This document shows, one piece after another, positions 54,401 to 64,000 of a DNA stretch of 64,000 bases (position 1 is the stretch's first letter; every line of letters begins with the position of its first letter). The DNA comes from Copromyces sp. CBS 386.78 (lineage: Eukaryota > Ascomycota > Sordariomycetes > Sordariales > Sordariaceae), in NCBI GenBank assembly GCA_030685235.1, contig MU839147.1, positions 181,430 through 245,429 of the forward strand, in the 5' to 3' direction. The position numbers and the translations under genes are program-made. The notes under the pieces are model-generated. The model saw nothing but the letters and a program-made list of their open reading frames with translations, did no database searches and was not told the origin of the DNA.

Positions 54401-57264
54401 ATTCTCACGACCAACCGTAAAGTCAACAACGCTCTGGCGCTGCATTCTGTTCATGGCCTGGATCTCCTCCAGCTTGGGCGACATCCAGTAAGAGCCGGCA
54501 TCGACCTGCTTGACAGGCTTGGCGTCGGCAGTAGAAGAAGCCAAGAGAGAAGACTCCTCAGGAACAATGGCGAGCTCGTTGCCCTTAACCTGCTCCATTT
54601 CGGGGGAGGCATCAGAAGCCTTGGAGCCGTTGACAGCACCGTTAGTGCGGCCGTTGGCAGAGGAAGGCTTCAGGAAGCCCAAGTCACTGTCATCGTCAAG
54701 ATCGTGGAAGTCCTGCTGCGAAGCAGCACCGTTCTGGGTCGCCTCGACGTTGCTGGTGTCAAAGCTGACTCTCTTGGTCAACTTGCGAGCACTGGTGTTG
54801 TTGCCGTCCTGGAGAAGCTTGTCCTTGGCCGCGGGGGACTGGAACAGGTCGCTGCGCATGTCCTTGTTAATCACAAGCTTCTTGTGGCTGGAGCCGAGCA
54901 GACGGTTGTTGTTGTTCGCAGAGAAAGCACCGGGAGTGAGGATGCTGTCTTCGGCATTGAAGGTACGGCGGAGGTTAGTGGTGGAGACGGGCTTGCCGAG
55001 ACCACGGTTGATGCTGCCAGCCAAAAGGCTCTGTCCCAAACCGCCCGGGGTGCTAACCGGGGAGTTATAGGTGCTGTAGTTGAACCCGAAACCTCTCTTC
55101 TGGGGCGTAACCATCCGAGAGGCATTAGCCGGGCTCAGCTTGTACATGGGCAGGATCGAGCGGCTCTTGGGCCTTGAAGTGCCGTTGAGGGGGGTGGCGA
55201 GAGGACCAGGGTTCTGGATCTGGTTGTCAGGCAGGTTAGAGAACAACGTGGCAGCGCCATAGGCGTTGATGTCGTTGATGCCCGCGGAGAAGGCCTGAGG
55301 CTGTTGCTGGTTCTGGGTGCCTCCGAGAAGGGAGGTACCAAGACCACCAGCCTGCTGCTGAGTGTTGGTCGCTCCAAACAAGCCGGTGCTCTGCTGGGTG
55401 GGGGCACTACCGAAGAGGCCACCGCCAGCAGCGGGAGTCGAACCGAAGAGACCACCTGCGGGCTTCGCCTGGTTGTTGGTGTTGCCGAACAAGCTGCCTG
55501 CCGTAGCAGGCTGTTGAGTCTGCTGAGTACCGAGGCTGCCAAAGAGTCCACCGGTTTGAGCAGGCTGAGCCGGGGTACTTCCAAAAAGACCGCCAGTCGT
55601 AGCCGCAGGCTTGATACCAAACAATCCACCAGAAGTCTGAGTGTTGTTCGCCTGGCCGAAACCACCCGTGGCTCCACCAGTGCCAAAGAGACCACCACCG
55701 GTAGCAGAAGTAGTAGTAGTTCCACTGCCGAAAAGACCACCTGCGGGCTTCGCCTGGTTGGTGGCGTTGCCGAACAAACCGCCTCCTGTAGCAGGCTGCT
55801 GAGCACCAAAGCCACCACCGAAGCCAGTGGTTGCGGGTTGCTGTTGAGTGGGTTGCTGGGTGCCGAAGAGACCACCACCCGTAGCGCCCGTGTTTTGCTG
55901 AGCATTTCCGAACAAACCACCGCCAGTGTTCTGCGTAGCGGTGTTGGTTCCGAATCCGCCCGTACCAAAGCCGGTGCCGGCAGTGGTGGCGCCAGTGTTT
56001 CCGAAGCCAAAGCCGGTAGCAGGCTTAGCCGGCTGTCCGAAGAGACCGCCACCAGTAGTAGTACCAGTGTTTGCGCCGAAGCCAGTGGTCGTCGTGCCAG
56101 TGTTGGAGCCAAATCCTCCAGTCGTACCTCCGCTGCCAAAGAGACCAGTACCGGTGGCAGGAGTCGTCGTGCTCGCTCCGAAAAGACCACCAGTAGCGGG
56201 CTTGTTCTGCTGGCCGAACAGACCACCTCCCGTCGTCTGAGCGCCGAAGCCTCCAGTGTTCGCCGTGGTCGAAGCGCCGAAGCCACCCGTCGTGCCAGTG
56301 TTGCCGCTGCCGAACAGACCGCCGCCGGTGGTGGTGGTGCCGCTGCCGAAACCGCCAGTCGTAGCAGTGTTGGTGCCGAAACCGCCAGCCGATCCAAAGG
56401 TAGAGGTTCCGAAAGCACCAGTGCCACCCTGACCACCATATCTCCTTCCTTGCTGATAATCGACCAATCTCAATTCTTCGGCGGACCACTTCTTGTAAGC
56501 ATCCATAAACAGGATGTTCTGGAACGAGACTTGGGACCCGTTAGCTTCCTTCTCCTGGAAGGGAGAGAATGCAACGCCGGCCGTGCCCGGGGGGTCGGGA
56601 ACATTAGTGCCGATGCCGGGGTTGTTGGCGGAACCGAAGGCGCTGGTAGTACCGCCGCCGCCGAAGAGGGAGCCGCCGGTGGTGTTGGTGGCGCCGAAGC
56701 CAGTAGTAGTTGCGGGAGCGCCAAAGCCGGTGGTGGTCGCAGGCTTGTTAGCACCGAACAAGCCACCACCGGATCCGAAGCCTGTGCCAGTAGTCGCGGT
56801 GTTGGAGCCGAAGCCTCCTGTGCTGCCGAAGCCGGTGCCGGTGGTGGCAGTCGTGGAAGCTCCAAAGAGACCTCCGCCAGTAGTCGCAGGAGTAGCTCCG
56901 AAGGCAGGCTTAGCTCCAAATCCGCCGCCAGTGCCAAAGCCGCCGGCTGTGTTGCTGCCGAAGCCGCCAGTAGTGCCGGTCGCGCCGCTGCCGAAGAGAC
57001 CACCGCCAGTGGTGGCTGGTTGCGCGGGGGCACCGAATGCAGTAGTGCCTGTGCCGAAACCTGGTCGACGAGGTCGCATGTTAGCTATCGGTCGGGCCAT
57101 GGGACCGCGTGAAGTATGACGCAGTCAAGTAGAAGCAGAAGAAGGGGAAGGGAAATAAACATACCTGTGCCAGTGGCCTGGGTGTTGGTACCGAAGCCAC
57201 TCGAGCCAAAGCCGGTGCCTGTGTTAGTATTCTGGCCGAAGCCACCGCCGCCAAAGAACGACAT
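51426..57264 (-). CDS. NUP145: NUP145, autoproteolytic Nup98-Nup96-type nucleoporin precursor
   Basis: Three exons, 57264-57165, 57060-53333 and 53132-51426, with introns of 104 and 200 nt in phase, give about 1844 aa. The start is the ATG of M-S-F-F-G-G-G-G-F-G in exon 1; a later in-frame ATG at 57100 lies in intron 1. Residues 1 to about 650 are GLFG/FG repeats that form the pore's permeability barrier. They are interrupted at about 194-242 by a Gle2-binding (GLEBS) segment with S-A-E-E-L-R-L-V-D-Y-Q. The autoproteolytic domain occupies about 880-1024 and ends H-F-T-T-Y-G-L, with predicted cleavage between F1024 and T1025. The C-terminal product is an alpha-solenoid Nup145C/Nup96 subunit of the Y complex. 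Thr replaces the usual Ser after the scissile bond. A 602-codon open frame on the other strand is a shadow of the repeats. Confidence 0.95.
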
Positions 57265-59283
57265 GTTGTCCTTCTCGCGCCGTCAAGTCGGCGGCAGATG
57301 GACGGGGAAACAAATCGATGGTTCGCGCGTTGGGCGCACAATGGGGTGGAAGGCGTTGTTGGGTGGTGTGGTGTGGCCGTTTAGCTTTAGCTTTGGTGTG
57401 ATGCAGTTGTTCGTTGTTGATCAATCGATGCAGACGGAGCTAAGGTATGGATTGATTGTGGATGCCAGAATGTTGGATGTTGTGGGTGTGGGGAGAAGAA
57501 ATGATGTCTTGGATGCGCGAAGTGGCACCCTTTGACGCGTTGGTCCAAAAAAACGGACGGACGGGGGGTCGGGCGATGGACGGGTTGACGATAAATGCGC
57601 GAGTATTTTGGTTGAGGGGGACGGGAGGGGGGCCGGCAGAAAACACCACAACAGCCTCGAAAGTCGAAGATACAAGGTTTGATAATGGGCTGGTCAAAAA
57701 CAAGATCGAAGAATAGCGGTGAAGCTGAAGACGAGAAAAAGGGTGAAGAGCGTGGACCACCTTTTTGAAATGTTTCTAAGCCTTGATGCCGGGCAGTGAA
57801 GTCAGTGAAGCAGTGCTTGGCTGAATCCGGTGGTGAAGTGAGTGATGAACACTTTCAAGAGACAGCCTGGAAAAACACAGCACAGACCAACACAAGCAAG
57901 ATTGAACCTGACTTGAAGTGGGCGACTCGTCAAATTTGTGCTGGGGAACAGCAGCGAGCCCAAGCCAAGCCAAGGACTGAACGGAAGATCCACTTTTCAA
58001 CCTGTCATCCGACCAATAATATGATAGACTTCTTACGGGGAATGGCTCGTGCACCACTTCGCCCGCAGCAGGCAGTTGGACTTTGAAGAAGAACGGAAGC
58101 TATGACCACCTGTAAATTGGTCGAGGATAACAACCGAACATTCAATCATCACTTGGACAGACAGTCAGTTAGAAAAGAAACAAAGTTGAGGAAGAAGATG
58201 CTGTCCAAGAAAACCTAATTCTCCTTCGATACCTTTACCATCTCTTTATACTCTCCCAAACTCACCCGAATCTCCCCTCGTCCGACACCATTGCTCATCT
58301 TCAAAACAGCACTTGCTCTGTTTCTCATCACGTGGTCCCACATCGCGCGCAGTTGCCTAGACTTCTCACTTCAATTCAGAAACCTGATTGGCTGATGAAT
58401 CCAGTCTTGCCAGTCTGCCTTGCGGGATTCTTGCGGGATTGCTTAACAATCACTAACAGATCACGATGGACTGAACCACTCGGAGGAGATTGTGCTTGTT
58501 GTTAGCTGACCACAGCCGTTATCTTTAAGTGACTTCTCAGATGTTTTCAACTTTCAAGACTACTGTGAGTAATGATGAGACTTGGTAATGTGGCTGGTTG
58601 AAAAAGGTATAAATCCCCCCATGTTTGCGAGCTCTTGTTCTCTTCTTCTCGGTTGTTCTTAAAGGTTCATGTGTGGCTGGGTTGTCTTAGACTTTCTGTC
58701 TGTCTGGAGTTCAGATTCTCTTTATCACTTGTGTCATCACCGGTGCGTTTTGTAAGTTTGTTCTGCTTTCGGAATGTTATATTGTCATTATCACTAGTAT
58801 TCACTCGAAATTCCTCGATTACCCATTCTCCTTGTTCAGCTTCTACTGATGCTCCAAAAATGAACCGTACGGTTTCTGGCAATTTCGTCTACGAACTGCA
58901 TTCTATCCACAACCCAAACACAACATGTACGTGTCAAACCTTGGAACTCTTGTTATGAAGAATGCGTCTTTGGAAAAAATAAAGAGAAAAAAGTAACTGC
59001 GGGTCTCTAGAATGATAATACCATACAAAACAAAATCCCAACCCTATACACCATGAAAACAACAAAAACAACGCAGCAGTCAAAGTTTTGGAGCCACTTC
59101 CATACCCAATAATTATATTCATCTCTCTCTCTCTCTCTCTCTCTCTCCCACATCTTGTTCTCAATCTCTGCTTTCTCCCCGGTTCACCGGTCTGCTCCTA
59201 TATCTCTTTCGCTGTTCAAGGTCCTTCCACTCAATCCTCGGCCTTTAAACAGTCACATCCGAACCATATTCATCTCCCTCCTT
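57265..59283. other. NUP145 promoter and epsin 3' flank
   Basis: No credible gene. A plus-strand 107-codon frame at 58635-58958 has no recognisable domain or ATG support. A CT microsatellite lies at 59122-59147. Confidence 0.55.
59122..59147. repeat. CT dinucleotide microsatellite
   Basis: About thirteen CT units in the 3' flank of the epsin gene. Confidence 0.9.
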
Positions 59284-61428
59284 CTAGAACGAGATCAAAT
59301 CACCCTGACCACCTTGCTGTTGCCTCTGCTGCTGCTGACCGCCCGCCGCAAATGGATTGCTGTTACCCATCGGCTGCTGCTGAAAGCCTCCGTTCATGCC
59401 GCCATAACCCATATTCATGCCCATACCAGCCGGTCCCGTCGCCGCAGGCATCTGTTGACCTCCGTACGATACCGTCGGCAGGCCTGTGAACTGCTGCTTC
59501 AGGAACGGGTTGTTGCCCGTCGCGTCGGCCGTCATCCTGTTCAGGCCAGCACCTGCACTGTTGACAAACGTTCCAGGGGCCGTATGTTGCGCCGGAATAC
59601 GGAGATTACCCGTGTTGCCGAACGTGTCCATGCCGTCTCCGCTGGCGAGCAGGGCATTAAGCTTCTGTTCGTGTTCGCTGAGCTCCCGCTGGGGCTGCTG
59701 CGGTTGCTGCTGAAACTGGGGTTGTTGCTGCTGCTGGGGCTGCTGCTGCTGTTGCTGGGACTGAGATCCAAAGGTATTAAATGGCGAATTAGAAGAGGTA
59801 ACGTTAATCTGGGGGAAGTTTGATAGCGTCTTTTGCTCGGGGAGGCTGCTCAATGCCGGCATCGATGGCGCCTTGTGTGGCGACTTCTGCGCAAATGGGT
59901 TGTTCGATCCTGTCGGCATCGGCTTGACGGCTGACAACTGCTGGTTATTGTTGTTGCTGGCCCAGGGGTTGTTGCTACCGGGCGACAGCGTCGACGAGGA
60001 GTTGTCAAACTGGGGCTGCTGTTGCTGTTGCTGCTGGTTTGCATATGGGTTGTAGCCCGTTGCCTGTGGCATGAATCCTTGGGGCTGCTGCTGCTGCTGC
60101 TGCTGCTGCTGTCCGTAAGGATCGTAGATGCCAGTAGGCTGGGACTGGAAACCGTTCTGGAAGCCGTTCTGGTACCCCGTCTGCTGCTGCTGATATCCCA
60201 TTGGCTGCTGCCCGTACCCGGTGAATGCATTGTTCATGTAAGCCGTCTGTTGAGCCTGGAGCTGGTTCTGATCCAGTGGGTTAGCAAAGAAATCCACCGC
60301 GCTGCCTTGCTGATAGCCCTGGTTGAAACCGGTGAACTGAGGCTGGGTGGTCTGCGCTGGGGTATCATCGAACAAGGACGAGGCATTCGTCTCCTCGAGC
60401 TCCCGTCGCCTTCGCTCCTCCTCTTCCTTGCTGAGCTTGATGGCTTTGGCGAGATCATCGTCGTCCACCTCGGAAAAAGCCCTCTCACGTCGCTTCCTGT
60501 CCTCCTCCTCTTGGTATTTGCTCGCCTCGATTGCCAACTTGTACTCTGCATCGTCCTCGTCGGCATACTGTGCTCTAGGCTGCCTGGGGCGGGGACGCGG
60601 TGGTTCGACGTGGTTCTGGAGCATCTCCTCTCCGTACTGCATACGGGACTTCCAGGCTCTTCGGTCAGTGCGCTCCTCGCGCAACCTGTCCTCGTCCAGG
60701 AGCAGCGCAGTAAGATCCTTGGCGGCGATACGGACTGGTAGTAGAATGTCAGCATACTCCAAACAAGGCCCCGAAATGGCACGTGTTGCGTACCGTTGTT
60801 TCCAACGTCCTTTCCATCCTCGTCGATGTATGTGAACTCGCGCAGCGTCTTGATAACAAAGATGTTCTGCTTGGCCCACGTAACCACCATCTCGGATCCC
60901 TCGTGCAGAATGTAGTCCATAACCTTCAACGCCTTGAGGACGTGACGCCAGTTCTTGCCCTTATCGTTCAGTCGCTTGTCGATCATGTCCATGATTTCGT
61001 AGAACTCGGTGCTTCTACAGTTGGTACAACAGGTCATCAACGGGAACTCGGTGTAGTCGTTGGGGAGTTCGAGACGGTGAACTTACGTGCCGTACGTCAT
61101 TTGGGCGATTTGCCCCATCTGGGTTCCCGTAGGCCCCCATGGGTCGTTACTTGTCGCTATAATCAATCAAAAGCGCCGATGTCAGTCAAGTTCATGTCTC
61201 CAAAACGAGGGTGGTGATGTTTGGCTATCGGCCAGCGGGCCAGTTGGAAGCGCACAATGCCAAGGACGTCCATGGCATCACCGCAGGGGGAGAGCGCAGT
61301 GGATGTGGGAGAAAGAGAGAGACAGTAGAGAGAACGAGAGATCGGAATGACCCACCATCGCGCACTTTGACCTGGGCGGCCGAGTAACCCTTTGTGACGT
61401 TTTTGACGCTGCGAATTACTTTGGACAT
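59284..61428 (-). CDS. Epsin (Ent1/Ent2-like) endocytic adaptor
   Basis: Four exons, 61428-61356, 61156-61087, 61014-60794 and 60734-59284, with introns of 199, 72 and 59 nt and all phases checked, give about 604 aa. The ENTH domain spans about residues 1-140: M-S-K-V-I-R-S-V-K-N-V-T-K-G-Y, N-D-P-W-G-P, and W-R-H-V-L-K-A-L-K-V-M-D-Y-I-L-H-E-G-S. It binds phosphoinositides at the plasma membrane. Two ubiquitin-interacting motifs lie at about 181-198 and 211-228. Then comes a long Gln-rich disordered region with several N-P-F motifs for EH-domain partners, and the protein ends G-D-L-I-S-F, a variant of the terminal clathrin box. CAG/CTG-rich stretches encode the poly-Gln tracts. Function: cargo recruitment in clathrin-mediated endocytosis. 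Confidence 0.95.
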
Positions 61429-63389
61429 GATGGGCGGGCTTCTTCTCGGTCGAAGAAGCTACTGAACTGATAGATCGATGTCAAAGGAAAGAGAAGAAAA
61501 AGAGGCTGTGTCGGGGGAGTCTCGCTCGGCGGCGGAACGATTGCGTGTCGCGGGAAGCCGTCGGTCGGTGCTTCGTAACGTCTGATTACGACCAGTCCGC
61601 AGTGGAGCTATTGCAATTACACACGGGCAGGGAAGGTCGCTTCAGATGCTGGATGGATGGCTGGATGCCGGATAGTACGTAGTGCGATGGTTGGCGATTG
61701 GTCTATTACGCCGCTCACAAGGTACTATGGTAGACCGTGGTTCAAATGATATATTCGCTTGACTTTTTCGTGTGTATCGTTCCAGGAGCTTTGCCTTGGT
61801 CGTGCCGGTGTGGTCTGGAGCGCGCAGGTTCGAGGTCCTGTAAACTCTGGGGTAAATTGGTCGTCTGGGGATCCTCGTCAACAGGACAGCGGCGCCGGGG
61901 AGTGTCAAATGCGAATGGATCTGTGACAGACTGCGGCGTGTAATGTTCGTCCCGTCGAGTCCGGGGTGATGTATAAAAGAGATGTTGTCAGGGTGAAGGA
62001 AGGAATTGGATGTTTGGCGTATGAAAGTAGGAGGCGTTCAATGGGAGCAGGTGATTAGGTGATGTTGGGAGGAACAGGAACAGAAAAACGTGAAGAAAGA
62101 GAGGGGCCGAGCTCAGCAGTTGGCCACAACTGTTATTCTGGATGTGTCAAAGCGACGCGCAAGCAAGTTCACCAGGTCCAAATGCCGGCGCAACTCGGTT
62201 AGAATCACCGCACTTTTGGTCTCGAGACTTGAAATATCAGAGCTTGTTTTCGAGATGTATCTTTGGGTAGAAATCCCTCTTCCCAGGCCTTGAAATTACG
62301 CAGCTGATTCGGTCCGTCCTAACAGAGCACTATCATTTTCCTTGGTCCTTCTCCTCATCTTCAAGATTACCAGCCTGTTAGTGCTAGACCCCTTTCGGCA
62401 GCTTATAACCTACCTTAGCCGATCATTATGTCAGGGTCAGTCAGGTCTCTGTAGTCCAAATATCCGAACCCAACCCACTGTCAAAGTCTTTTAAAATTCT
62501 CCTTTGCGTACCTTGTGTCCGTCGAAGAGTATTCCTATAAGAGATACCGAACCGTTTAGGTTTCTTGCATTGTCATGTGTTGACTGGATCTGATGCCCTG
62601 CGCCACCCTGGGCGAGAGCTGCGCTGCTGCGGTGACGAAAGGCCGCGTGGCTTGGCAGGCTGTGGCAGGATCCCCCGATTCCACTCACAAGGCCCGAACT
62701 CATGTCACTGCCCATCGGCATCCCCCTTTCCCGGGACCAAACAAACTGCTCCCTCTTTTCGTTTCGACCAGTCAAACAGTCATCCAGAATTACTCCATAA
62801 TACGTGCCTGACTGATATAAGAAACGGGGTCCATGAGCTGCTCAGCTCAATGTAGGTTATGGAGTCTCGGAGGTTCAAGCTCTAAATTTTAGCGTACCTC
62901 GTTCCTGGATTTCTATGGAGCCTTGCTGTGCTGCAGGTAGAGAGGCCCGGCAAAATGACGTATGAAACATTCATAACTCGCCCTGAGGGACGCAAAGCCC
63001 TTTTGCGACGGGACAGAACAGGTGACGAACGGGGAGAAATCATTCGCGGATGGAAGCCAAAGCAAACCAGAAGGGGCAGAAATGGCTGCATATGCAGTGG
63101 AACACCCGGGCACTTGTGGGGATTTTTGGCTTTGGTATTCTTCTAGAAATAGAAGCTGTGGAAGTGAAAGTTCCTTGAGGCGGATCTGAAGCTAGAAGAC
63201 GCTCCTGAGAATCTGCTAGAGAAGTGTCAGACGGCAGGGGATATGCACGTGCACAGTCACGGGATTTCGGAGGAGCGGATCTGCTGCGGGATTTATACCA
63301 GATGCCAGATATCGAGCCAGGTGCAGATCAGCACAACAGAACACACAATACAGCCACGTTAAACCCCCTACTTTCAGACCCATATTATC
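61429..63389. other. Epsin promoter and flanking sequence without a recognised gene
   Basis: About 2 kb with only short, unrecognised open frames. No RNA gene or repeat stood out. Confidence 0.55.
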
Positions 63390-63907
63390 ACAATTAAGAG
63401 TCTCATTGATTCAATCGTTTAAAGCTATCGCCAGCGATTCAATAACCCGAAAACCGAAATAATAATATCTTCTACGACTAAATCTAATAATAGCGTTATA
63501 CTTAACGCACCTAAGAACTAGCCCGCGTAGGAAGATACTTTTATTTCCCAAGCCTAAAATTTCGGCCTCTAGAAGTATATCGATCCAGCAAACCACGTAC
63601 CCTAGCCTATTGACCTAGAAGAACCTAATATCGTTAATTATTAGGGCGTACCCCCTAAAGGGGAGACCCCTGCCGAATATAAAACTAGGGAACGAAAGTT
63701 TTCTAATGCGGCGCGGATTTACGGCTTCTTTTATAAGCGCGATTATTATAACTATATAACCGAAAAATAGGATTAGTATACTAAAATTAAAGCCCTTTCG
63801 GACTTAAGCATTAAAAAGACTACGCTAAATCGATAAATAACCAAAACTGTTAGAAATTAATACCGCGAAACTAATTTTATTCAACGTACTAAGTTATATG
63901 AATAGTT
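63390..63907 (+). pseudogene. RIP-mutated retrotransposon gag fragment
   Basis: A single plus-strand frame of about 170 codons is interrupted about a dozen times, in my reading always by TAA or TAG. Around 63499-63590 it shows a gag-like pattern, an Asn..Pro-Ala..Glu-Asp-x-Phe segment followed by a K-Y-I-D-P motif, as in N-terminal gag of fungal LTR retrotransposons, copia type most likely. AT-richness ends abruptly near 63905. No LTR or primer-binding site was found within the window. No intact product is possible. Confidence 0.55.
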
Positions 63908-63927
63908 ATCACAGGATTACCTGTGAT
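63908..63927. repeat. 20-bp palindrome at the edge of the RIP tract
   Basis: ATCACAGG, ATTA spacer, CCTGTGAT: perfect 8-bp arms, placed exactly where the AT-rich gag relic meets normal sequence. Confidence 0.85.
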
Positions 63928-64000
63928 GGCACTAGGCACTGCATGGTCGAGTCCATTGGCTGTTGGCCAATAGGATCGCATGCACGCACCAGTGGGCCTC
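63928..64000. other. Right-edge flank of normal composition
   Basis: Contains a second inverted repeat, ATTGGC-TGTTG-GCCAAT (63955-63971), that is, two facing CCAAT boxes. Too short to interpret. Confidence 0.5.

Noticed and set aside
57081..57100. ATG at 57100 as the NUP145 start
   Set aside because: It lies in intron 1; the upstream exon with M-S-F-F-G-G-G-G-F-G joins in phase and continues the FG repeats.
55304..57112. 602-codon plus-strand open frame
   Set aside because: Mirror of the GLFG-repeat region of NUP145; repetitive Ser/Thr/Glu composition and no domain.
58635..58958. Possible small protein gene (107 codons)
   Set aside because: Opens with a non-ATG codon context, pyrimidine-rich composition and no similarity that I can recognise.
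1..64000. CRISPR array, 5S rRNA, tRNA or prophage
   Set aside because: No regularly spaced direct repeats with unique spacers, no Neurospora-type 5S sequence, no complete tRNA box A/B pair and no phage-type gene cluster were seen on either strand.

Overview
This window is nuclear DNA of a filamentous ascomycete, most likely Neurospora or a close Sordariales relative. The evidence is short introns of about 50-210 nt with GT..AG ends, a gene set typical of Pezizomycotina, and AT-rich tracts in which coding frames are interrupted only by TAA/TAG. That is the signature of repeat-induced point mutation (RIP, C-to-T at CpA). No rRNA, tRNA, 5S gene, CRISPR array or bacterial-type operon was seen.

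Layout. 1-1836 (-): 5' part of the CCR4-NOT scaffold NOT1, cut by the left edge. 4703-8736 (+): a fusion of a SesB-type alpha/beta hydrolase with a CorA-like (GMN) membrane module. 10528-12544 (+): ETF-ubiquinone oxidoreductase. 12545-19079: a 6.5-kb gene-free stretch whose last 1.44 kb contains no ATG and leads into TATA-binding protein (19080-20052, +). 21100-22614 (-): fructosyl amino acid oxidase-like flavoenzyme. 24361-26985 (+): SR140/U2SURP-like splicing factor. 28488-30908 (+): Mac1/GRISEA-type copper-fist regulator. 32079-34208 (-): four-helix membrane protein with a repeated Q-rich tail. 35622-36470 (-): EFM7-type eEF1A methyltransferase. 37697-38989 (+): RS-rich GPALPP-like nuclear protein. 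43487-47233 (-): SNF2/Rad5-Ris1-type ATPase. 47881-50382 (-): F-box/WD-like protein. 51426-57264 (-): NUP145 (Nup98-Nup96 precursor). 59284-61428 (-): epsin.

Mobile DNA. A 3.6-kb element (39345-42937) has about 52-bp near-identical terminal inverted repeats, a perfect 8-bp target duplication and a RIP-killed transposase frame that I read as Mutator-like. A 526-bp non-autonomous element (36843-37368) has 51-bp inverted repeats and an 8/9-bp duplication. A 168-bp TA-bounded inverted-repeat element lies at 35174-35341. A RIP-mutated retrotransposon gag fragment lies at the right edge (63390-63907).

The genes are ordinary single-gene units, not a pathway cluster. They cover mRNA decay, basal transcription, splicing, nuclear pores, chromatin, endocytosis, mitochondrial electron transfer and copper regulation. 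The most unusual items are the hydrolase-CorA fusion, the ATG-free TBP leader with two TATA-like boxes, the intact target duplications around RIP-killed elements, and the Thr nucleophile at the NUP145 autoproteolysis site. Gene models were built by eye from reading frames and splice signals. Exon edges are therefore proposals, although phases were checked for every intron listed.
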